Shown: positions 1 to 4,183 of the stretch, in pieces
How the letters are laid out: every line of letters begins with the position of its first letter
How positions within the stretch are numbered: position 1 is the stretch's first letter
Source: Pseudaquidulcibacter sp964557085
Lineage (GTDB): Bacteria > Pseudomonadota > Alphaproteobacteria > Caulobacterales > Aquidulcibacteraceae
Direction of reading: 5' to 3'
Length of the DNA: 5,596 bases
NCBI GenBank assembly: GCA_964557085.1
Contig: CAZKYS010000139.1
Location: 1 to 5,596 of the forward strand
Program-made: the position numbers and the translations under genes
The notes under the pieces: model-generated
The model's input: only the letters and a program-made list of their open reading frames with translations
The model's database searches: none
What the model was told of the DNA's origin: nothing

Positions 1-15
1 GCAAATTAGTAAATA

Positions 16-690
16 TCACTCAATTGTGCCGTCCTCGTTTGGAATTTTAGTGGCAAACTTATCATATTCAACGCAAGGTGAGGTTTTTGAGCGCCCATCC
101 GCCCCCCAACGCCTATAAGACCTGCTATCAATATGAAACCTTGTATATGAATAAAAGCCCAGGCCAATTTGATATTTTTCACCCCATTTTGCATGCAAAA
201 GGCACATATCATGGATTAATTGTTCACGGCTGATTTGGGTTTTTGGTATCATATCAAGCGCAAAATATTGCGAATGCGCGCTATTTTTCGCACCGCCCGC
301 ACATTCATTTAATTCAGGGTTGCGATAAGATGATACAGCCTCGAGATTTCCAATTGTTGGTTTTATCTTTTCTTTTATGAATTTTAAAGTTTCAACAATA
401 TTCGGCCATAATTGCGGCGGAGGAACTTCAAAACCACTTTGGTTACATTCTTTTGCCATTGAGGCGGTGCGCAAAATCTCAAATGTTGGAAAAACCCCAA
501 GCACTTTATGCCTTAAAAGATATTTTTCGAAATTATGAACCGCTTGCACATTTGTGCTTTGTGAGTATTTCCAATTTTCGAAAGCCTCATCACTAAAATA
601 TGAATCGATTGTTTGGGCGCGCGTTGTAAAATCTGCGGCAAAGCATGATGCAATGGCAAAGATAAAAATAATAGCGCGAAACAATTTCAT
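16..690 (-). CDS. Exported M15-family zinc D,D-peptidase (Peptidase_M15_3-like)
   Basis: The 224-residue product probably cleaves peptidoglycan peptides in the periplasm, as a D-Ala-D-Ala carboxypeptidase or a related endopeptidase. An N-terminal signal (K2, R5, then a hydrophobic stretch to about residue 18) precedes the catalytic part. The metallopeptidase signature is complete: SSYRNPELN (120-128) supplies the conserved arginine R123, GGAKNSAH and the following ALD supply zinc ligands H139 and D146, and FHID (185-188) supplies the third ligand H186, followed by the family-typical SRSYRRWG. Residues 13-16 (IASC) also fit a lipobox, so it could be a lipoprotein. Four further cysteines (C82, C130, C163, C206) could form disulfides. 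The ATG at 690 is the only start that keeps the signal peptide; no Shine-Dalgarno sequence is visible before it. It lies downstream of the rpmE terminator and so is probably its own transcription unit. Family assignment is firm; the exact substrate is not. Confidence 0.88.
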   Translation of the reverse strand: MKLFRAIIFIFAIASCFAADFTTRAQTIDSYFSDEAFENWKYSQSTNVQAVHNFEKYLLRHKVLGVFPTFEILRTASMAKECNQSGFEVPPPQLWPNIVETLKFIKEKIKPTIGNLEAVSSYRNPELNECAGGAKNSAHSQYFALDMIPKTQISREQLIHDMCLLHAKWGEKYQIGLGFYSYTRFHIDSRSYRRWGADGRSKTSPCVEYDKFATKIPNEDGTIE

Positions 691-720
691 AAAATCATAA
701 TAACATTAGAATTTGAGATT
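691..720 (-). promoter_or_regulatory. Candidate leaderless promoter of the M15 peptidase gene
   Basis: Read on the minus strand, TATTAT (702-697) matches the -10 consensus at 5 of 6 positions and lies only 6 nt before the ATG at 690. Transcription would then start at or next to the A of the start codon. A weak -35 (GTTACA, 4 of 6) lies 18 nt further upstream, at about 726-721. The absence of a Shine-Dalgarno sequence fits a leaderless mRNA. This is an inference from motif spacing only. Confidence 0.35.
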
Positions 721-761
721 TGTAACGCCCGAAAGTGAAAATAGATATTTTATGAGCAAAC

Positions 762-792
762 AAAAAAGCACCCAAAATATTGAGTGCTTTTT
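762..792 (-). terminator. Rho-independent terminator of rpmE
   Basis: The minus-strand RNA forms a stem whose 5' arm is AAAAAGCACUC (792-782) and whose 3' arm is GGGUGCUUUUU (773-763), an 11-bp stem with one G-U pair around an 8-nt AU-rich loop. The 3' arm runs into a U tract (767-762). It starts 28 nt after the rpmE stop codon, so rpmE ends here and is separated from the downstream peptidase gene. The A-rich 5' arm means it might also work weakly in the other direction, but no plus-strand gene ends here. Confidence 0.85.
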
Positions 793-819
793 AAAACCTT
801 AAACAAAGATAATCTTGGC

Positions 820-1044
820 TTACTTTTTAAAGATGCCGCCAAATTTATCTTTAAAGCGTGATACACGACCACCACGGTCCATAAGCTGTGCGTTACCGCC
901 AGTCCATGCCGGATGTGATTTAGGGTCGATATCAAGGTTTAAAACTTTACCTTCGCCGCCAATAGTAGAGCGGGTTTTAAAAACAGTACCGTCAGTCATA
1001 GTAACAGTAATAAAATCGTAATTAGGGTGCGTATCGGCTTTCAT
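820..1044 (-). CDS. rpmE: 50S ribosomal protein L31 (bL31), cysteine-free form
   Basis: The 74-residue product is the large-subunit protein bL31, which helps bridge the 50S and 30S subunits. The sequence begins MKADTHPNYDFITVTMTDG and contains the strongly conserved NLDIDPKSHPAWTGG and DRGGRVSRF segments; the length is normal. It has no cysteine at all, so it is the zinc-independent (C-minus) form common in Alphaproteobacteria. The start was set at the ATG at 1044, not an in-frame ATG 13 codons upstream at 1083, because bL31 proteins begin at MK(A/K)DxHP and because a GGAA ribosome-binding site (1053-1050) lies 5 nt before the ATG. It is monocistronic: a terminator follows directly and the upstream neighbour is divergent. 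Confidence 0.97.
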   Translation of the reverse strand: MKADTHPNYDFITVTMTDGTVFKTRSTIGGEGKVLNLDIDPKSHPAWTGGNAQLMDRGGRVSRFKDKFGGIFKK

Positions 1045-1112
1045 GATAATTCCATATAGCGGGGCAAGCCCCAAAAAATTCAAGTGGGCGCGCTTAGCAT
1101 TTACGCCAACAA
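1045..1112 (-). promoter_or_regulatory. rpmE 5' leader with short GC hairpin
   Basis: In the presumed leader of rpmE the self-complementary GGGGCTTGCCCC (1072-1061) can form a 4-bp GC stem with a tetraloop, preceded by a U-rich run (AATTTTTT) and ending 7 nt before the GGAA ribosome-binding site. Ribosomal protein genes, including L31 in other bacterial groups, often carry autoregulatory leaders, so this may be a protein-binding or ribosome-access element. The 5' end given is a guess from a weak promoter candidate. The hairpin is seen; its function is inferred. Confidence 0.3.
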
Positions 1113-1178
1113 TTGTCCATAGCTTTGGTGCTTTTAGTTTTTGGCAATTTGCAAAAATATGTATAGATGGGCAAGTTG
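1113..1178. promoter_or_regulatory. Divergent promoter region between rpmE and the paraoxonase-like gene
   Basis: The 147 bp between the two divergent genes must hold both promoters. Plus-strand candidate: TTGGCA (1141-1146) with TATAGA (1162-1167), but with a short 15-nt spacer. Minus-strand candidate: TTGCCA (1147-1142) with GCTATG (1123-1118), spacer 18 nt; the second box resembles the GCTANA type of -10 seen in Caulobacter. The two -35 boxes would overlap. A dyad TTTTTG (1138-1143) / CAAAAA (1152-1157) covers the same spot. Each box is weak, so exact positions are tentative. Confidence 0.25.
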
Positions 1179-1183
1179 AAGGA
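1179..1183 (+). promoter_or_regulatory. Ribosome-binding site of the paraoxonase-like gene
   Basis: AAGGA lies 8 nt before the ATG at 1192, a canonical Shine-Dalgarno sequence. It fixes that ATG as the start, which also keeps the N-terminal hydrophobic anchor. Confidence 0.75.
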
Positions 1184-1191
1184 CACCTAAA

Positions 1192-2412
1192 ATGACATTT
1201 GGCAAAAAATTTGGCCTTATAATTCTTATTATATTTGCTTCCATTAGCTTTATATTTTTTCGCGCTTTGGTTCGCTTTGGCGAATTTACAACTTTAACAT
1301 CGCGCTTTGATGGAAAATGTGAAAGTGTTGCAAATAATGTAAGTGGTGTTGAAGATATTCAGGCATTCAAATTCTTAACAGCAGAAGGCGAAAAAAAATT
1401 AATCGCCTTTAGCGCTTATGATAGAAATGCCGCAAAGAAAAATCCAAACCTTCGTGGTGCTTTATATATAAGCCCAATTGATAATATTCAGGCCATTAGT
1501 GATGCCACAAATATTATTGATGGCGATAATATAAACCAATCACCAAAGGATTTTAAGCCTGTTGGTATTGGTGTTCTTAATGGACAAAAACCAATTATTA
1601 TGGCTGTGAATAATGTTTCTGGTAATTCAAGTGTTGAAGTTTATGAAATCGATGAAAATGGATTATTAAACCACATAAATAGCGTTAAAATTGACGGTGC
1701 GCACCGCCTTAATGATGTTATTCCTTTATCTGCCAATAGTTTTTATGTGACAAATGAAAGCGATTATGCATCTAATTCATTTGTAAATTTTGTTCAAAAC
1801 CTATTGGATAACGACAAAACTGGTTCGATATTTTATTATGATGGAAAAAGCGCACAAAAAATTCCGGCAAATATTTCTTTTGCCAATTCAATTGCGCTTT
1901 CAAACGATGGAAGCAAATTATATTTGACAGGCACAATAAGCAGAAACCTTCAAATCTATTCGCGTAATATTGCCAATAACCAATTGAATTTAATTGATAA
2001 TGTGTTTCTTGGAACTGGTGTTGACAATATTTCTGTTGATGATGAAAATCGAATTTTTATTGCCGCACATCCAAAACTATTCACCCTGCAATCGCGTATG
2101 TGGTTCGGCGGGAAAGATACGCCAAACCAAATGATTGTTCTTGAACCAAATGGCGACAATAAAGGCGGCAAAGTAGACCAAGTTTACATTGACAAAGGCG
2201 AAAATGGATTTGGCGCAACTTCAATTGGCGTGAAAAATAATGATAAATTGATTATGGGTTCTATTTATTCAAGTGGCATAAGATTTTGCCAATTACCGCA
2301 AGAATGGCACCAATCAAAATCCCACCCTGCGCAACAATTAATTGATGTTGACCGCGATGCTAAAATAAAAAAGCAGCGTGAACTTGATATTAAAAAAGAT
2401 ATTAGCCATTAA
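1192..2412 (+). CDS. Membrane-anchored paraoxonase/arylesterase-family beta-propeller, His dyad missing
   Basis: The 406-residue product resembles the PON1/arylesterase family of calcium-dependent six-bladed propeller lactonases/esterases. A hydrophobic helix (about 7-25) should be an uncleaved anchor with the propeller in the periplasm. Against remembered PON1 numbering, the calcium ligands are kept: E54/D55 (GVEDIQAF), N174/D175 (LNDV), N232 (SFANS), D278/N279 (VDNISVD), and H293 (AAHP) matches PON1 H285. Its only two cysteines, C43 and C366, match the PON1 C42-C353 disulfide that closes the propeller. However, the PON1 dyad H115 and H134 is replaced by V124 (FKPVGI, usually FxPHGI) and N141 (VNN, usually VNH), so lactonase/esterase activity is doubtful. 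A charged tail of about 40 residues follows C366. The stop overlaps the convergent neighbour by 11 bp. The family is firm; the reaction is unknown. Confidence 0.82.
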   Translation: MTFGKKFGLIILIIFASISFIFFRALVRFGEFTTLTSRFDGKCESVANNVSGVEDIQAFKFLTAEGEKKLIAFSAYDRNAAKKNPNLRGALYISPIDNIQAISDATNIIDGDNINQSPKDFKPVGIGVLNGQKPIIMAVNNVSGNSSVEVYEIDENGLLNHINSVKIDGAHRLNDVIPLSANSFYVTNESDYASNSFVNFVQNLLDNDKTGSIFYYDGKSAQKIPANISFANSIALSNDGSKLYLTGTISRNLQIYSRNIANNQLNLIDNVFLGTGVDNISVDDENRIFIAAHPKLFTLQSRMWFGGKDTPNQMIVLEPNGDNKGGKVDQVYIDKGENGFGATSIGVKNNDKLIMGSIYSSGIRFCQLPQEWHQSKSHPAQQLIDVDRDAKIKKQRELDIKKDISH

Positions 2413-3163
2413 TTCGGCGAAATAAGCGGGCACTTAAAAACCCTGCACCAAGCGCAAGAAAAAGCCCAAACAGCCCGTAAATAAAGGTATTATCGCGGGC
2501 GAATTGAAAAATAAACCGCTCAAACCCAACCTTGGTGACTTCAAAACTTTGAAGTGTTGTATCTACTGGGCGTTTATTTTTCATCACCATAACTTTAACA
2601 GTATAAAGACCAGGCGGCGTCAAATCTGGCAATCTTATATCGGCCCGAAATAGGCCGTTTTCCATGAATTGAACTGCCTTTGGGGCGTTTATATAAAGTT
2701 TTTGCTTTTCACGAGCATTTACAAATGCAGTTTTAAAATCTTCAAGCTCCTGCTTTGATAAAGCATTTTGATGTGGATTTAATTGGCTTAGGGCATCCAT
2801 TCCATAAAGGCTTTGCGTATCTTTTGGGGCAATTTCATCAATTGGCCTTGTGCTTGCGACGCCAAAAAAAGTTGGTGCAGCATCAAAATAAACGCGTTTT
2901 TGACCAATCCAAAGCCCCATTATTTTTGATTTTTTGGTAATCCAAGCCTGTCTATTTGGTCCACGAATTATGATTACAATATCCGTATTTTTATCGCCCG
3001 CCAATTGAACTGCGCCAAACATCGTAAGCTTTGCGCCATTAAAATTTGATGTAAGTAAAACTGAATCATCCATCAAAGCCGCCGCAAGTCGCGTTCTTTG
3101 CGCCATTGCAATTTGTGGCAATAGGCCAAATAGAAAAGATAAAAACAAAATAATTTTCTTCAT
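2402..3163 (-). CDS. TIGR02186/Alph_Pro_TM family membrane-anchored periplasmic protein
   Basis: The 253-residue product is a conserved protein of unknown function that I recognise as the TIGR02186 (Alph_Pro_TM) family, usually encoded beside a TauE/SafE permease in Alphaproteobacteria. A signal peptide (1-21, ending AMA) is followed by a periplasmic domain with family segments LTMFGAV, DIVIIIRGP, FFGVASTRPIDEIA and LFRADIRLP, then a GLYTVKVMVMKNKRPV strand pair suggestive of an immunoglobulin-like fold. One C-terminal membrane helix (about 227-248) is introduced by GFERFIF and ends in a short basic cytoplasmic tail (RLFRRING). It has no cysteines. Its ATG overlaps the permease stop (ATGA, 3163-3160), so translation is coupled, and GGTGG just upstream can serve as the ribosome-binding site. 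By inference it is an accessory subunit or periplasmic partner of the permease. Confidence 0.85.
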   Translation of the reverse strand: MKKIILFLSFLFGLLPQIAMAQRTRLAAALMDDSVLLTSNFNGAKLTMFGAVQLAGDKNTDIVIIIRGPNRQAWITKKSKIMGLWIGQKRVYFDAAPTFFGVASTRPIDEIAPKDTQSLYGMDALSQLNPHQNALSKQELEDFKTAFVNAREKQKLYINAPKAVQFMENGLFRADIRLPDLTPPGLYTVKVMVMKNKRPVDTTLQSFEVTKVGFERFIFQFARDNTFIYGLFGLFLALGAGFLSARLFRRING

Positions 3164-4077
3164 AGGCCACCACCAGCCGATGAAGTTGTATAAATATCTT
3201 TTGGGGTTAAAAATAATTCAAGCGCAAGAACCAACGTAAGCACGATAATCACCAATCCCAAAAGAATTCTAAGTTGTTCGCCGCGCAATTTTCGACCAAA
3301 AAACAAGCCAATTTGTGCGCCAACAACCGCACCAATTATCAATATTGATGATAAAACCACATCAAGGCCACCATTTGATGTTGATTGCATAAAGGCGGTT
3401 GTACTTGCAAGGATTAACACCTGAAAAATTGAGGTTCCAACAACTAAACTTGGCGGCATATTCACAATATATATTAGCGCAGGAACAAGTAAGAAGCCGC
3501 CACCAACACCCATAATTGCCGACAAAATACCAATAACAAAACCGATAATTATTGGCGGCAATATTGATATATAAAGTTTAGAACGCGGAAAGCGCATTTT
3601 TAGCGGCAAAAGATAACCAATATTACTTTTTGATCTTTTTAAAAGTTTCGGGTTTTTTGCATTTTTCATTGTTTTTATTGATTCACTTAATAATGATGAA
3701 CCAATAAATCCCAATAATAAAACGTATGAAACCCTTACCACTAATTCGGCGAAACCAAGCATAGATAGCCAGCGAAATATTATCGAACCAATTGTAACAC
3801 CCATAACGCCCGCCGTTACCATCGTAAGGCCAAGGCGCAAATCAAGTGCGCGCTTTTCCCATTGTGGAATAAAGGAAGACATAGAGGCCGCCGCAGAAAC
3901 ACTTGCCCCCGATACAACCGCAATTGGCGCAGGAATCCCGCTTAAAATAAGAAGCGGCGTAAGCAAAAAGCCGCCCCCAATACCAAATAAACCCGATACA
4001 CCGCCCACAATCAAACCAATCCCAAGCATAAGCCAAGGATTTACGGCCATTTCAGCGATGGGAAGGTATATTTCCAT
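3160..4077 (-). CDS. TauE/SafE (DUF81) family permease, putative sulfite/organosulfonate exporter
   Basis: The 305-residue inner-membrane protein has about eight hydrophobic segments in two halves, each opening with the family hallmark: GLFGIGGGFLLTP (29-41) and AIMGVGGGFLLVP (187-199). This internal repeat marks TauE/SafE permeases. A long basic loop (about 132-168, rich in K and R) separates the halves and should be cytoplasmic. Characterised relatives export sulfite, sulfoacetate or related anions, but the window holds no sulfur-metabolism gene, so the substrate is open. The ATG at 4077 is chosen because the N-terminus MEIYLPIAEM resembles that of alphaproteobacterial relatives; its Shine-Dalgarno is poor, and an alternative ATG at 4050 is no better. 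It is the first gene of an operon with the Alph_Pro_TM protein, and two palindromes upstream suggest repression. Confidence 0.92.
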   Translation of the reverse strand: MEIYLPIAEMAVNPWLMLGIGLIVGGVSGLFGIGGGFLLTPLLILSGIPAPIAVVSGASVSAAASMSSFIPQWEKRALDLRLGLTMVTAGVMGVTIGSIIFRWLSMLGFAELVVRVSYVLLLGFIGSSLLSESIKTMKNAKNPKLLKRSKSNIGYLLPLKMRFPRSKLYISILPPIIIGFVIGILSAIMGVGGGFLLVPALIYIVNMPPSLVVGTSIFQVLILASTTAFMQSTSNGGLDVVLSSILIIGAVVGAQIGLFFGRKLRGEQLRILLGLVIIVLTLVLALELFLTPKDIYTTSSAGGGL

Positions 4078-4099
4078 CTTTTTGTAAATACTCGTTTTT

Positions 4100-4117
4100 G
4101 TATTGAACGCTCAATAC
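4100..4117. promoter_or_regulatory. Perfect inverted repeat, candidate repressor operator
   Basis: GTATTGA-ACGC-TCAATAC is a perfect 7-bp inverted repeat with a 4-nt centre, ending 22 bp before the permease ATG. Its form resembles operators of TetR-type repressors (ATTGAACG-TCAAT type), but no regulator is encoded in the window. In the minus-strand mRNA it could instead form a 7-bp stem with a GCGU tetraloop; no U tract follows it, so it is not a terminator. Confidence 0.5.
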
Positions 4118-4138
4118 TTTAAGGTTTTAAACCTAAAA
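4118..4138. promoter_or_regulatory. Second near-perfect palindrome overlapping candidate -10
   Basis: Around base 4128 the arms TTTaAGGTTT and AAACCTaAAA mirror each other at every position but one. The centre is a single base, so it is a poor RNA hairpin and a better DNA-binding dyad. It directly abuts the 4100-4117 palindrome and covers the candidate -10 box of the permease promoter. Confidence 0.35.
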
Positions 4139-4153
4139 TGCCGTTAAAGGCAA
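4126..4153 (-). promoter_or_regulatory. Candidate promoter of the TauE-Alph_Pro_TM operon
   Basis: On the minus strand TTGCCT (4153-4148, 4 of 6 to the -35 consensus) and TTTAAA (4131-4126, 4 of 6 to the -10) are 16 nt apart, predicting a start near 4120 and placing the perfect palindrome at about +2 to +20, a typical repressor position. An alternative is TTGAGC (4114-4109) with TATTTA (4090-4085), 18 nt apart and only 7 nt before the ATG, which would give a leaderless mRNA. Confidence 0.3.
4135..4152 (-). terminator. Weak candidate terminator after the PodJ-like gene
   Basis: On the minus strand TGCC-TTTAAC-GGCA (4152-4139) forms a 4-bp stem followed by four Ts (4138-4135), about 30 nt beyond the PodJ-like stop codon. 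The stem is short and overlaps the candidate permease promoter, so readthrough into the permease is quite possible. No better terminator is visible in the 106-bp gap. Confidence 0.2.
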
Positions 4154-4183
4154 ACATTAGGGTCAGGACTTATTAATTTGCTT

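Noticed and set aside
815..1021. Plus-strand open frame opposite rpmE
   Set aside because: It lies wholly antisense to a certain ribosomal protein gene, with no recognisable domain or ribosome-binding site.
1045..1083. 13-residue N-terminal extension of L31 from the ATG at 1083
   Set aside because: bL31 starts at MKADTHP, and a ribosome-binding site sits directly before 1044. The extension would cover the leader hairpin.
1391..1398. A8 run in the paraoxonase-like gene as a programmed frameshift
   Set aside because: The propeller reading frame is continuous across it and the codons (GAA AAA AAA TTA) fit the AT-rich background, so nothing indicates use.
2388..2405. GATATT-AAAAAA-GATATT direct repeat as an attachment or terminator site
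   Set aside because: It is a chance repeat of Asp-Ile and Lys codons at the end of a gene, with no inverted symmetry and no integrase or mobile gene nearby.
3842..4036. Cys/Trp/Gly-rich minus-strand frame inside the permease gene
   Set aside because: It is an alternative frame of the conserved GxGGG-coding region of TauE; its composition is a by-product of glycine and leucine codons.
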